A DNA stretch of 64,000 nt from Betaproteobacteria bacterium (GCA_016234655.1 JACRAU010000020.1:1-64000); one strand, 5' to 3'; positions 10,823 to 20,638 are shown, numbered from the stretch's first letter. Program-made: numbers and translations. The notes: generated from the letters alone by a model not told the origin.

Positions 10823-12007
10823 ATGATCATGGGACGATCGAAATATCAAATTGCCGCCCTTCCGGGCGATGGCATTGGCCGAGAAGTCATGGATCAGGCG
10901 GTACGGGTGCTAGGTCTCGTATCCGAACGGTCGGGGTGCGTGTTCGAGATAGACACTATTCAGTGTGGGGCACAGTATTACCTGGGGCATGGCGACGATA
11001 TCGAGGCTGGCGGGCTTGCCAGGTGCAAGGCAGCCGATGTGATTCTGTTAGGGGCGGTTGGCCTGCCGAGTCCCGATGGCAGATCGCAAATCACCATGCC
11101 CGATGGAAAGATGGCCGGATGGTCTCCGCTCGTGCGAAATCGGGTGAATTTGGATCTTTACGCCAATATTCGTCCGGTGAAACTCTTCGATGGCGGTGCC
11201 GTTCGGATATCTGGCGAGGTGCGACATGTATGGGCCCCTGACAAAGTGGATATGGTGTTCTTTCGCGAAAACACCGAAGGCCTCTATGCCGGGTCGGGCG
11301 GCATACTGGCGCCTGGCGGGATACCCCAGGTTGCGACGGACACTCGGATATTGACCCGAAATGGTTCGGAGCGGATTTTACGCAGGGCCTTTGACGCAGC
11401 GAGTATTCGGAGAGGGGCACCCGCAGACGGTAAGAAACGCGTGACGTGCGTCGTGAAAAATAACGTTCTCTATGGCTGCAAATTTTTCACCGGTATTTTG
11501 GAAGAGGTTGCCGATCGGTATCCGGATGTTGAATATGAGGTGGTATTGGTCGACGCCTTTTGCCAATGGCTGCTACGGCAACCCGAGCACTACGATGTGG
11601 TGGTGACGACCAATATGTTCGGTGACATCGTGACCGAACTGGCAGCGGTACTGCAAGGAGGGGTGGGCATGGCGAGCGGTGGCAACGTGGGTGATCGGCA
11701 TGCGATGTTCGAACCGATTCATGGCTCCGCGCCAAAGCTTGCAGGGAAAAACCAGGCAAACCCCATGGCAATGATGCTGGCCACATCGGAGGCCTTGAAA
11801 TGGCTCGGTACGCAAAAAAACGATCCGCTCCTTTATGCGGAAGGAACCCATATCGAATCCGCCGTTAGGGCGCTGATCAAGTCGGGTGAATGCCTTACTT
11901 ATGACCTAAAAGGGGCATCCGGAGCGGCGTCGATGAGCGAGGTAACGGAGGCGTTATTGCAAGAGTTGGCGAGGATTCCGTTGGCTTCGTCTGTCGTTTC
12001 TGGGTGA
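10823..12007 (+). CDS. Isocitrate/isopropylmalate dehydrogenase-family protein
   Basis: ALPGDGIGREVM N-terminus, VFFRENTEGLYAG, NMFGDIVTELAAVLQGGVGMASGGN, FEPIHGSAPKLAGKNQANP. TGA/ATG junction with the preceding gene. Confidence 0.88.
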   Translation: MIMGRSKYQIAALPGDGIGREVMDQAVRVLGLVSERSGCVFEIDTIQCGAQYYLGHGDDIEAGGLARCKAADVILLGAVGLPSPDGRSQITMPDGKMAGWSPLVRNRVNLDLYANIRPVKLFDGGAVRISGEVRHVWAPDKVDMVFFRENTEGLYAGSGGILAPGGIPQVATDTRILTRNGSERILRRAFDAASIRRGAPADGKKRVTCVVKNNVLYGCKFFTGILEEVADRYPDVEYEVVLVDAFCQWLLRQPEHYDVVVTTNMFGDIVTELAAVLQGGVGMASGGNVGDRHAMFEPIHGSAPKLAGKNQANPMAMMLATSEALKWLGTQKNDPLLYAEGTHIESAVRALIKSGECLTYDLKGASGAASMSEVTEALLQELARIPLASSVVSG

Positions 12008-12033
12008 ATGTCGGCCAGTCGAAATACCCAGAG

Positions 12034-12058
12034 AGGCCGCCGAATGGCGGCTTTTTTT
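12034..12058 (+). terminator. Rho-independent terminator at end of metabolic island
   Basis: GCCGCC-GAAT-GGCGGC followed by TTTTTTT. Confidence 0.85.
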
Positions 12059-12209
12059 GGTCCAGCGTGCATCACGCGAAAATAGGCATCGATTATGGTA
12101 AATATCGCACCAACTTGAAATGGAACGTCCCTCGTCATCGGCCATGACTAGAAAAACCTAGGGGAGGTATGCCTATAATCCTGGCGTACGTAATGGTGGG
12201 AGACTAAAA

Positions 12210-12908
12210 ATGGATGCGTCCCAGGCAAGTGAGGCCCCCGATATGACGATGTTTCTGGCATCGTCTATCCACGATATGAAGAACTCGCTCAGCGTGTTGA
12301 CGGGGTTCATGGAAGACAGCCTGAGCGATGCGGCGCTGCGGGAACAACCGATTTATAAAAAAATGGCGCCCATGTTCTACGAGGTCAAACGGCTGAACGA
12401 CAACCTGCTCGAGCTGCTGACCATCTATAAGGTGGACCGGAAGTTCTACCCCTTCGATCTGGCCGAGCATGCCGTCGACGACTTGATGGCCGAGATCGAG
12501 CATCAAAGCGGAACCTTGCTGAATACGCAGAACGTGCAACTCGAATTGGACGTGCAAGAGGGGCTGTACTGGTATTTCGACCGTGATTTGGTGATGGGCG
12601 TGATCTCGCACGCATTGAACAATGCTTCCCGCTATACCCGGGGCCATCTGCGCTTGGCGGCGGCGGAGGTGGACGGTTTCCTCGAGTTGCGAGTGGAGGA
12701 CAACGGCGGTGGCTACCCCAAGGCCATGATCGAGGAGGGCATCGCGGTCAACCGCGGCGTCAGCTTCAATACCGGCAGTACCGGGCTGGGCCTGTATTTT
12801 TCCGCCATGGTGGCCAAGATGCACAAGAACCAGGGCCGGGTCGGTGAGATCGTGCTCGAGAACGGCGGCAAGCTGGGCGGCGGCTGCTTTATTCTGCGGC
12901 TGCCCTGA
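12210..12908 (+). CDS. Soluble histidine kinase without recognisable sensor domain
   Basis: H-box SSIHDMKNSLSVL; N/G boxes (NNASRYT, VEDNGGGYP, GLGLYFS). No TM or PAS visible. Confidence 0.85.
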   Translation: MDASQASEAPDMTMFLASSIHDMKNSLSVLTGFMEDSLSDAALREQPIYKKMAPMFYEVKRLNDNLLELLTIYKVDRKFYPFDLAEHAVDDLMAEIEHQSGTLLNTQNVQLELDVQEGLYWYFDRDLVMGVISHALNNASRYTRGHLRLAAAEVDGFLELRVEDNGGGYPKAMIEEGIAVNRGVSFNTGSTGLGLYFSAMVAKMHKNQGRVGEIVLENGGKLGGGCFILRLP

Positions 12909-12939
12909 TTCCCGTCAAGAACGATAGCGAGACACGGAC

Positions 12940-14565
12940 ATGGTATTCACCACCGATAGCCACAATGCCTTTGCCGAGCGGCGATTCCTGATCGTCGACG
13001 ATTTTCAGGGCATGCGTTCGATGCTGCGGGAGATGTTGAAATCCTGCGGCGCCAAGGATATCGATGCCGCTTCGAACGGCAACGAAGCCATCGGTATGCT
13101 GGAAAAGAACAAGTACGATATCGTCTTGTGCGACTACACATTGGGCGCCGGCAAGAACGGCCAGCAGGTTCTGGAGGAGGCCAAGTTCAGGAATCTGGTC
13201 GGCCTGGCCACGGGCTGGGTGGTGATCTCGGCCGAGAAGACCCAGGACATGGTGTTGGGCGCGGCGGAATACACGCCGGACGACTATATCGTCAAGCCGG
13301 TCAACGAGGCGACCGTGCGTGCGCGCTTGCTCAAGGTCATGGCCCGGAAAGAAACCATGCAGGATATCGAGCGGGCGCTCAAGTCGAACGACTACAAACG
13401 CGCCATCGCCTTGTGCGATGAACAGTTGGCCGCGCGCTCGCCCTATACCTCCGACCTGCTGCGCATGAAGACCAATCTCTTGATGAAGTCGGGCCAGAAC
13501 GACAAGGCCCAGGCCGTGTTCGAGCAAATCCTGGCGCAGCGCGACATCCCATGGGCCAAGAGCGGCCTGGCAAAGATACATTTACTGAACAAGGATTTCG
13601 AGACGGCGCGTCGTTTGCTGAGCGAGGTGGTCGAGAGCAATCGCACCTATCTCGAGGGTTACGATCTCTTGGCCAAGACCCTGGAAGAGGCGGGCGAACT
13701 GGACGAGGCGCAGCACGTTCTGGCCCGTAGCGCGGAGCTCTCGCCCAATTCGATGATGCGGCAGCGCTCCTTGGGCGAGATTGCGCAGAAGCGCGGTGAC
13801 TTGGATGTGGCGGAAAAGTCCTTCCGCAAGACGATCTCGCTGGGCGAGTTTTCGGTCTTCAAGACGCCGGGTGCCCATCTCGGCCTGGCCAAGGTCTGCG
13901 CGGAGAAGAACAACACGTCCGAGGCGATTCGCGTCCTGGGCGAGGTGCACAAGCATTTCGACGACCCCGAGGCGGCATTGCATGCGAAGGTGATCGAGGG
14001 CGCGGTGCATAGCAAGAGTGGAAATCTCGCCGAGGCGCGCAAGTTGGCGGGCGAGGTGGCTGCCATGGTGAAAGAGTCCGCCGCGCGCCTGCCGGCGCAT
14101 ATCACGCTGGAGGCGGCCGACTTGATCATGGGGACCGGGAACAAGGATGCGGCCGCCGATCTGCTCAAGATCGTCGTGCAGAACAATCACGAGAACAAGC
14201 AGCTGATCGAAGATGTCAAGAAGGTCTTCGTGAAGGGCAATATGGAAGAGGTGGGTAACGACCTGGTCGAGTCTTCTCTGCAAGAAGTGGTGCAAACCAA
14301 CAACAAGGGTGTCGCGCTGGCCAAGGAAGGCAAGCTGGACGAGGCGGTTACGTTGATGCGCAATGCCAAGTCCATGATGCCCAACAACAAGCGCATCCTG
14401 CTGAATCTGGCCTATGCCATGATCCTGGCGATGAAGAAAAGCGGCAGGGACAACAGCATGGAGCGAGAGGCTCGCGAGTGCCTCGAGCGCGTCCATAAGC
14501 TGGATCCGGGCGAGAAGCTTTATGGCGAATACCGGGCGATGCTGGAGGCGCTCGCCAGCTCGTGA
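12940..14565 (+). CDS. Response regulator receiver domain fused to TPR repeats (paralog 1)
   Basis: RFLIVDDFQGMRSMLREML...DIVLCDYTLG...VVISAEKT...IVKP REC signature followed by TPR-like helices. Confidence 0.88.
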   Translation: MVFTTDSHNAFAERRFLIVDDFQGMRSMLREMLKSCGAKDIDAASNGNEAIGMLEKNKYDIVLCDYTLGAGKNGQQVLEEAKFRNLVGLATGWVVISAEKTQDMVLGAAEYTPDDYIVKPVNEATVRARLLKVMARKETMQDIERALKSNDYKRAIALCDEQLAARSPYTSDLLRMKTNLLMKSGQNDKAQAVFEQILAQRDIPWAKSGLAKIHLLNKDFETARRLLSEVVESNRTYLEGYDLLAKTLEEAGELDEAQHVLARSAELSPNSMMRQRSLGEIAQKRGDLDVAEKSFRKTISLGEFSVFKTPGAHLGLAKVCAEKNNTSEAIRVLGEVHKHFDDPEAALHAKVIEGAVHSKSGNLAEARKLAGEVAAMVKESAARLPAHITLEAADLIMGTGNKDAAADLLKIVVQNNHENKQLIEDVKKVFVKGNMEEVGNDLVESSLQEVVQTNNKGVALAKEGKLDEAVTLMRNAKSMMPNNKRILLNLAYAMILAMKKSGRDNSMEREARECLERVHKLDPGEKLYGEYRAMLEALASS

Positions 14566-14659
14566 GCGCAATGTTCGACGGCACCCTTTCCCCACGCGGC
14601 ATGCCGCCGTCCGCCATTCAAGGCGCTCCACGGCGCTCGATCATCTTTGGCTAGTGCTG

Positions 14660-14682
14660 GACATTACGGGCAAGAATGTCCT
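14660..14682. promoter_or_regulatory. Inverted repeat upstream of crp/fnr-family gene
   Basis: GGACATT-N9-AATGTCC perfect 7-bp arms, 31 bp before the start codon. Confidence 0.4.
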
Positions 14683-14713
14683 ATTTTCCGTAACTGCATT
14701 CACATTGGCTTAG

Positions 14714-15373
14714 GTGGTGGCAATGGTCGTAGCGAAGCAGGACGAAGCCTTATTTCCCGTGGACGACCCCCTTTTCAACGAGCTGATAAGCGAAGGGGTG
14801 GTTCGGAGCTATGGCAAAAAGGCCATTCTCATCAGCGAGGGCGATGACGGGAATTCGGTCTATCTGGTGCTTTCCGGCCGCTTGAAAATCTATACCAGCG
14901 ACGAGTCCGGAAAAGAGCTGGTGCTGGCATTCTGCGGCCCCGGGGACATCGTGGGCGAAATGGCGCTCGATGGCTCCAAGCGTTGCGCGACGGTCATGAC
15001 GACCGAACCCACGCGTTGCGGGGTCATCACGCATGGCCGTTTCCGCGAGCGCATCAAGAACGATCCCGACCTGGCCATGCGGGTGATCACGCGTTTGATC
15101 CGGCGTAGCCGGACGGCGACGAAGGCGGCGAAGGATTTGGCGCTGGCGAGTGTCTACAGCCGCGTGGTCAATCTGCTGAACGATCTGGCCGTGCCCGTCG
15201 CCGGGGGTGCGCGTGTCGTGCAGGAAAGACTTTCCCAGCAAGACATCGCCCATCGCGTGGGTTCTTCGCGCGACATGGTCAACAAGGTCTTCAAGGAGCT
15301 GCTGCAGGGCGGCTATATCGAGGTCAATAATCGCGAGATCGCATTGCTGAAAACCCCGCCGGCGCATTGGTGA
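14714..15373 (+). CDS. Crp/Fnr-family transcriptional regulator
   Basis: cNMP-binding fold and C-terminal HTH (LSQQDIAHRVGSSRDMVNKVFKELLQGGYIEV). No N-terminal Fe-S Cys cluster. Confidence 0.9.
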   Translation: MVAMVVAKQDEALFPVDDPLFNELISEGVVRSYGKKAILISEGDDGNSVYLVLSGRLKIYTSDESGKELVLAFCGPGDIVGEMALDGSKRCATVMTTEPTRCGVITHGRFRERIKNDPDLAMRVITRLIRRSRTATKAAKDLALASVYSRVVNLLNDLAVPVAGGARVVQERLSQQDIAHRVGSSRDMVNKVFKELLQGGYIEVNNREIALLKTPPAHW

Positions 15374-15650
15374 GGCATCGGGGCGTCGCCCCGGAATGCC
15401 CCCTCGATATATGGCCGGGACGGCACCCAGGGCAAGTACATAAGTACCAGCAGCATCCCGAATTTTAGACTGGGCTCATGCGGAAAAGCCGATCCCATTC
15501 CCATCGGAAACGGCATAAAGTTCATTCGCTCGCCGCCGAGCCGACTCCCCGTCTCACAAGAACCAATAAGGAGAGCTCGCTGGGGCGATAGTGAATGACC
15601 GTGGTGGGAGCCACAGTCTATTCGAACAATAAATTGTTTGGGATGGTGCA

Positions 15651-17288
15651 ATGTTCATCGATGGCGATCATGCGATCTTTTCCAGCAAGCGCTTTCTGGT
15701 GGTGGATGACTTCCAGGGCATGCGCACGATGTTTCGCGAAATGCTGAAGTCCTGCGGGGCGCGGGAGATCGACGCCGCCACCAACGGCAAGGAGGCCATC
15801 GCCTTGCTCGAGGCGAACAGGTACGACGTGGTCTTGTGCGACTACAACCTGGGCGCCGGCAAAAATGGCCAACAGGTCATGGAAGAGGCCAAGGTCAGGA
15901 ACTTGATCGGCCTGGCCACGGCATGGGTCGTCGTGTCCGCCGAGAAGACCACGGAGATGGTGCTCGGGGCCATGGAGTACATGCCGGACGATTACATCAT
16001 CAAGCCGTTCACCGAGGCGATCATCCGCTCCCGCCTGCTGGCGGCGATCGCGCGCAAGGAAATGCTGCACGATGTGGAGAAAGCCCTGTACGACAAGGAC
16101 TACGCGCGCGCAATCGCGTTGTGCGACGAAAAACTCAAATCAGGCATCGGCCATGCCGGCGATCTGATCCGCATGAAGACCGGGCTTTTGATCACCGCCG
16201 GCCGGCGCATTCAGGCCAAGGAGCTGTTGGATAAGGTACTGGCTCAGCGCGACGTGCCGTGGGCCAAGGTCGAGCTGGCGAGGGTGCATTATCTGGAGGG
16301 CGAGATCGATACGGCCCGCGATCTGCTGTTGCAGGTCACCGAGGTGAACCGGACCTATATGGGCGCCTACGATCTGCTTGCCAAAATACTCGAGGAGAAA
16401 GGCGACCTCGAAGAGGCGCAGCACGTGCTCGTGTGCAGTATCGATCTGTCGCCGAATTCCGCGACGCGGCAAAAGGCGCTAGGTGAAATAGCGCAGAAGT
16501 TGGGCGATCTGGACCTGGCCGAAAAGGCCTTCCGCAAAACGATAGCGCTGACCGAGCATTCGGTACTGAAGGTGCCGGCCGCCTACATCGGCCTGGCCAA
16601 GATATGCACGGAAAAAAACAACACGGGCGAGGCGATGCGCGTGCTGGGCGAGGTGCAGAAGACCTTCGATTGCACGGAATCTACCATCCACGCCAAGGTC
16701 ATCGAAGGCGTCTTGTATCGGAAGAACCGCGATCTGAAGGCGGCTCAGCAGATAGTCAAGGAGGTGGTCGGCCTAGTGAAGGGGGCCGCGTCAGCCCTGC
16801 CGGTCGGCGTCGCGCTGGAGGCGGCAGAATTCATCATGGACAATGGCGATACCGCGACGGCCCGGGATTTGCTCAAGGCCGTGGTGCAGAACAATCATGA
16901 GAATGAGGTCGTGCTGGAGCAGGTCAAAAAGATATTCCAGCGAGCCGACATGCACGAGGACGGGGAGGAACTGGTGGCGGCCTCGCTGCGCGAGGTCGTG
17001 GATTGCAACAACGAGGCAGTGCATCTGGCCCAGGCGGGTCAATTGCAGGAAGCCGTCGCCTTGTTGCGCGATGCCAGGAAGATGATGCCGGGCAACAAGC
17101 GCATCCTGTTGAATCTGAGCTATGCCCTTATTTTGTCCATGCAGACCGCCAGGAGCAGAGATTTCGCGACGGATCGCGAGGTGCGCGACTATCTGGAGCA
17201 AGTGCGCAAGCTCGATCCGAGCGACGGGCAGTGCACCAAATATCGCAATGCGCTGGATGCCATTCCGTTCACCAGCGCGGCGGCCTGA
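15651..17288 (+). CDS. Response regulator receiver domain fused to TPR repeats (paralog 2)
   Basis: RFLVVDDFQGMRTMFREMLKSCGA...; collinear similarity to the 12940-14565 product along its length. Confidence 0.88.
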   Translation: MFIDGDHAIFSSKRFLVVDDFQGMRTMFREMLKSCGAREIDAATNGKEAIALLEANRYDVVLCDYNLGAGKNGQQVMEEAKVRNLIGLATAWVVVSAEKTTEMVLGAMEYMPDDYIIKPFTEAIIRSRLLAAIARKEMLHDVEKALYDKDYARAIALCDEKLKSGIGHAGDLIRMKTGLLITAGRRIQAKELLDKVLAQRDVPWAKVELARVHYLEGEIDTARDLLLQVTEVNRTYMGAYDLLAKILEEKGDLEEAQHVLVCSIDLSPNSATRQKALGEIAQKLGDLDLAEKAFRKTIALTEHSVLKVPAAYIGLAKICTEKNNTGEAMRVLGEVQKTFDCTESTIHAKVIEGVLYRKNRDLKAAQQIVKEVVGLVKGAASALPVGVALEAAEFIMDNGDTATARDLLKAVVQNNHENEVVLEQVKKIFQRADMHEDGEELVAASLREVVDCNNEAVHLAQAGQLQEAVALLRDARKMMPGNKRILLNLSYALILSMQTARSRDFATDREVRDYLEQVRKLDPSDGQCTKYRNALDAIPFTSAAA

Positions 17289-17365
17289 GCGCCAGGAAAA
17301 TCATCCAATAGCTCGATCCCGATGCGTCAACCGCCAGGTTGGCGCGGTTGTTGTTCCTCGCTGCG

Positions 17366-18370
17366 CTACACCCCGATGGCGGTGCGTGCCCGCAACTGGC
17401 CGCAACCGCCATCGACATCCTGGCCGGCCGAGCGGCGCAGCTTGGTCAGCACGCCGCGCCGATGCAGCGAGCGGGCCAATTCGGCGGCGCGCTCCCAGCT
17501 CGGGCGTCGGTAGCCGAGACCGCTGACGCTGTTGTATGGGATCAGGTTCATCACCGCATATTTGCCGGCCAGCAGTTTGGCGATGCCATCCATCTCCGCC
17601 TCGCCGTCGTTGATGCCTGCGAGCAAGGTCCATTGGTATTGGATCGGGTAGTCGGTCGCGCGCGCGTAGCGCTCGCCCAGCTCGACCAATTCGGCGGGGG
17701 CCATGCGCGGTGCCTTGGGCAGCAGCCTGGCGCGCAGTTCGGGGTCGGTGCTATGCAGCGAGAGGGCGAGCGCCGGCTTGACCGGGCCTTCCGGCAGGCG
17801 CTCGAACACGCGCCGGTCGCCGACGGTGGAGAAGACCAGGTTCTTGTGGCCGATGCCGCCGGCCGTGCCGAGTAGATGAATCGCCTCGATCACGTTGTCC
17901 AGGTTGTGCGCCGGTTCGCCCATACCCATGAACACCACCTTGTCCACGTTGCGGCGGCCGCGCGCAAGCGCGACCTGGGCGACGATCTCGGTGCTGCCCA
18001 ATTGGCGCAGCAGGCCGTCCTGCCCGGTCATGCAGAACACACAGCCCACCGTGCAGCCGACCTGGGTAGACACGCACAGGCCGCCGCGCGGCAGCAGCAC
18101 ACTCTCCACGGTCTGGCCATCGCTCAATTCGATCAGCAGGCGTTCCGAACCGTCCTCGCCGGGGTGTTCGGAATGCAGACGCGCGAGCGCTTGCAACTCC
18201 GCCGCGATGCCGGGCAAGGCCTCGCGTACCGGCAACGGCAGGAAGTCCTCCGCCTTCTGGTGGCGCGTATCGATCGAGCGCACCCGGCTCCAGGCGCGCA
18301 GCACCCGCTCTTCGTGGCAGGGCTTGGCACCCAATTCACGCAAGCGTTGTCGGATTTGTTCTATGCGCAT
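17366..18370 (-). CDS. RlmN-like radical SAM protein
   Basis: CxxxCxxC motif (GCTVGCVFCMTG), VFMGMGEPAHN, C-terminal Cys (DVDGGCGQL). Confidence 0.85.
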   Translation of the reverse strand: MRIEQIRQRLRELGAKPCHEERVLRAWSRVRSIDTRHQKAEDFLPLPVREALPGIAAELQALARLHSEHPGEDGSERLLIELSDGQTVESVLLPRGGLCVSTQVGCTVGCVFCMTGQDGLLRQLGSTEIVAQVALARGRRNVDKVVFMGMGEPAHNLDNVIEAIHLLGTAGGIGHKNLVFSTVGDRRVFERLPEGPVKPALALSLHSTDPELRARLLPKAPRMAPAELVELGERYARATDYPIQYQWTLLAGINDGEAEMDGIAKLLAGKYAVMNLIPYNSVSGLGYRRPSWERAAELARSLHRRGVLTKLRRSAGQDVDGGCGQLRARTAIGV

Positions 18371-18394
18371 GGTCGATGGCGGTCAGGTCAAACA

Positions 18395-18423
18395 AAAAGG
18401 GCCACCGTTCGAGTGGCCCTTTT
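18395..18423 (-). terminator. Terminator downstream of rplS
   Basis: AAAAGGGCCAC/GTGGCCCTTTT perfect 11-bp stem. Confidence 0.8.
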
Positions 18424-18443
18424 CTCCGGTATTGCCGAGGCGC

Positions 18444-18812
18444 TTAGTCCTTCTTGGCGTAGGACAGCTTTTCCTTGATGCGTGCGGACTTGCCGGAGCG
18501 CTCGCGCAGGTAGTACAGCTTGGCGCGACGCACGTCGCCACGTCGCTTCACCTCGACGGCGGCGACCAGCGGGGAGTAGGTCTGGAAGGTACGCTCGACG
18601 CCCTCGCCGGCCGAGATCTTGCGCACGGTGAAAGCGGAATTCAGGCCGCGGTTGCGCTTGGCGATGACCACGCCCTCATAGGCCTGCAGACGCTCGCGGG
18701 TGCCTTCCTTCACCTTCACTTGGACCACGACGGTATCGCCGGGAGCGAAGGCGGGCAGGGTCTTGCCCAGGCGGGCGATCTCTTCCTGTTCCAGTTGTTC
18801 GATCAGGTTCAT
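18444..18812 (-). CDS. rplS: 50S ribosomal protein L19
   Basis: [37 protein letters not shown]... Confidence 0.96.
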   Translation of the reverse strand: MNLIEQLEQEEIARLGKTLPAFAPGDTVVVQVKVKEGTRERLQAYEGVVIAKRNRGLNSAFTVRKISAGEGVERTFQTYSPLVAAVEVKRRGDVRRAKLYYLRERSGKSARIKEKLSYAKKD

Positions 18813-18874
18813 TGCAAACTTCCTTTCACGTTGTTGGCGTCAGAGGTCTCGCAAGACATTCACACCGTTTCTCA

Positions 18875-19651
18875 TCAGGTCGGACTATCCGTGCCTGCTG
18901 TCTGCGCCCGACGAAACTCGTCGAGCAAATCCTGTTCTTCCCGGCTCAGGCTACGCGCTTGCAGTAGTTCCGGCCGGCGTTGCCAAGTGCGGCCCAGCGC
19001 CTGCTTCAGGCGCCAGCGTCGAATCTCGGCGTGGTTGCCGCCCAGCAGCACCGGCGGCACCTTCAGCCCTTGGTAGTCCTCGGGCCGGGTGTAGTGCGGG
19101 CAATCGAGCAGGCCGTCGGCGAAGGAATCCTCCTTGGCCGAGTCGGCGTCGCCCAACGCGCCGGGCAGGTGCCGGATCACGCTATCGAGCAGCACCATCG
19201 CCGGCAGTTCGCCGCCGGAGAGGACGTAGTCGCCGATCGACACTTCCTCGATGGCGTGGCGCCGAAACACCCGCTCGTCGATGCCTTCGTAGCGTCCGGC
19301 CAGCAGCACCAGGCCCGGCTCGGCCGCCAGTTCCAACACTAACGCATGGTCTAGCCGCCGCCCCTGGGGCGAGAGATACACCATGCGCGGCTGGGTCACA
19401 CCCTTTGCCCGCAGCGCCGTCTTGGCCGCGGTCAGGGCCAAGTCCAAAGGCTCGGCCAGCATCACCATGCCGGGGCCGCCGCCGAAGGGCCGGTCGTCCA
19501 CCGTGCGGTAGGCGTCCTGGGTGAACTCGCGCGGGTCCCATAGCTTCAACTGGCACAGGCCGTTGCGGAAGGCCCGGCCGCTGACGCCGAACTCGCTCAG
19601 CGCCGCGAACATTTCGGGGAACAGCGTGACGACGTGGTAATGCGGTCGCAC
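18875..19651 (-). CDS. trmD: tRNA (guanine-N1)-methyltransferase
   Basis: [42 protein letters not shown]. Confidence 0.96.
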   Translation of the reverse strand: MRPHYHVVTLFPEMFAALSEFGVSGRAFRNGLCQLKLWDPREFTQDAYRTVDDRPFGGGPGMVMLAEPLDLALTAAKTALRAKGVTQPRMVYLSPQGRRLDHALVLELAAEPGLVLLAGRYEGIDERVFRRHAIEEVSIGDYVLSGGELPAMVLLDSVIRHLPGALGDADSAKEDSFADGLLDCPHYTRPEDYQGLKVPPVLLGGNHAEIRRWRLKQALGRTWQRRPELLQARSLSREEQDLLDEFRRAQTAGTDSPT

Positions 19652-19652
19652 G

Positions 19653-20168
19653 TCAGTAATCCACGCCCCAATCGACCCGGATGCAGCCGGCCGACATATC
19701 CACTTCGACCACGATGGGCTCGGTGAAGGGGATCAACCGTTCCCGTTCGCCGCTGACCTTGAGCACGTCGTGGGCACCCGTTTCCAGAATGCCGGCGACC
19801 TTGCCCAGGTTCACGCCTTGCTGGTTGATCACATCGAGGCCGATGAGATCGTCCCAGTAATACTCGTCTTCCTCGGCCTCGGGCAGTTCGTCCCGGCTCA
19901 CCGCAATCTCCAGGCCCTGCAGGGCCTCGGCCTGGGTGCGGTCGTCGACGCCTTCAAGCTGGGCGACGATGCTGTTGCTGTGCACCTTCGCCTCGACGAC
20001 GCGGTACGCTTGCCAGCCGGTCTTCTTGCCCAGCCGCCAGACGGGATAGTCCAGCAGGCTGTCGAGATATTCGGTGAAGGGCTGGACCTTGATCCAGCCG
20101 CGTATTGCGTAGGGGGCGGCGACCCGCCCCATTACGACCAGGTCTTCAGGCGGCTTTGGCCTGTCCAC
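19653..20168 (-). CDS. rimM: Ribosome maturation factor RimM
   Basis: [34 protein letters not shown]; operon context. Confidence 0.94.
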   Translation of the reverse strand: MDRPKPPEDLVVMGRVAAPYAIRGWIKVQPFTEYLDSLLDYPVWRLGKKTGWQAYRVVEAKVHSNSIVAQLEGVDDRTQAEALQGLEIAVSRDELPEAEEDEYYWDDLIGLDVINQQGVNLGKVAGILETGAHDVLKVSGERERLIPFTEPIVVEVDMSAGCIRVDWGVDY

Positions 20169-20397
20169 TGCGCACCAGACGGGCCACGGTGTCGGAAACC
20201 TGGGCGCCGTTGCCCTGCCAGTAAGCCAGACGCTCGCCGTTTACGCGCAGCGCTTCTTCCTTGCCGGAGGCGACTGGGTTGTAGAAACCGATGCGCTCGA
20301 TGAAGCGGCCGTCACGGCGGCAGCGGGAATCGGCCACCACGATGTTGTAGAAGGGACGCCCCTTGGCGCCGCCGCGAGAAAGACGGATCACGACCAT
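20146..20397 (-). CDS. rpsP: 30S ribosomal protein S16
   Basis: [41 protein letters not shown]. Confidence 0.95.
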   Translation of the reverse strand: MVVIRLSRGGAKGRPFYNIVVADSRCRRDGRFIERIGFYNPVASGKEEALRVNGERLAYWQGNGAQVSDTVARLVRSGQAKAA

Positions 20398-20527
20398 GAT
20401 TGTGTTCCTAACCTTTGTAAACACCGCCCAAGCGGGCGGCAAACGGAAACGGGAAAACCGCGAATTCTACGCGAAAGCCTGGGGTGTGGGCAAGCCGATG
20501 TTTTGTAGGCGGTTTTGGGTGGTTTTT

Positions 20528-20629
20528 CGTCATTCCCGCGAAGGCGGGAATCCAGTCGAAAACTTTATAAACCATTGAAAACAATGGATTACCGCCCTTG
20601 TGCCCTTTAGGGTATTTGCGGGAATGACG
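20528..20629. repeat. MITE-like / dRS3-like inverted-repeat element
   Basis: 12-bp perfect terminal inverted repeats CGTCATTCCCGC (20528-20539) and GCGGGAATGACG (20618-20629). Left end contains ATTCCCGCGAAGGCGGGAAT. Confidence 0.75.
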
Positions 20630-20638
20630 GTAGGGGGC

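Noticed and set aside
6579-12058. Near-identical GCCGCC-N4-GGCGGC terminators on both sides of the island as recombination sites
   Set aside because: Such terminators are common in GC-rich genomes. Only the short stem matches, and no integrase or att-like duplication of the tRNA end was seen.
15374-15650. c-di-GMP riboswitch in the gap before the second REC-TPR gene
   Set aside because: Only weak resemblance to GEMM sequence. I could not assemble the required paired elements by eye; a covariance-model scan would be needed.
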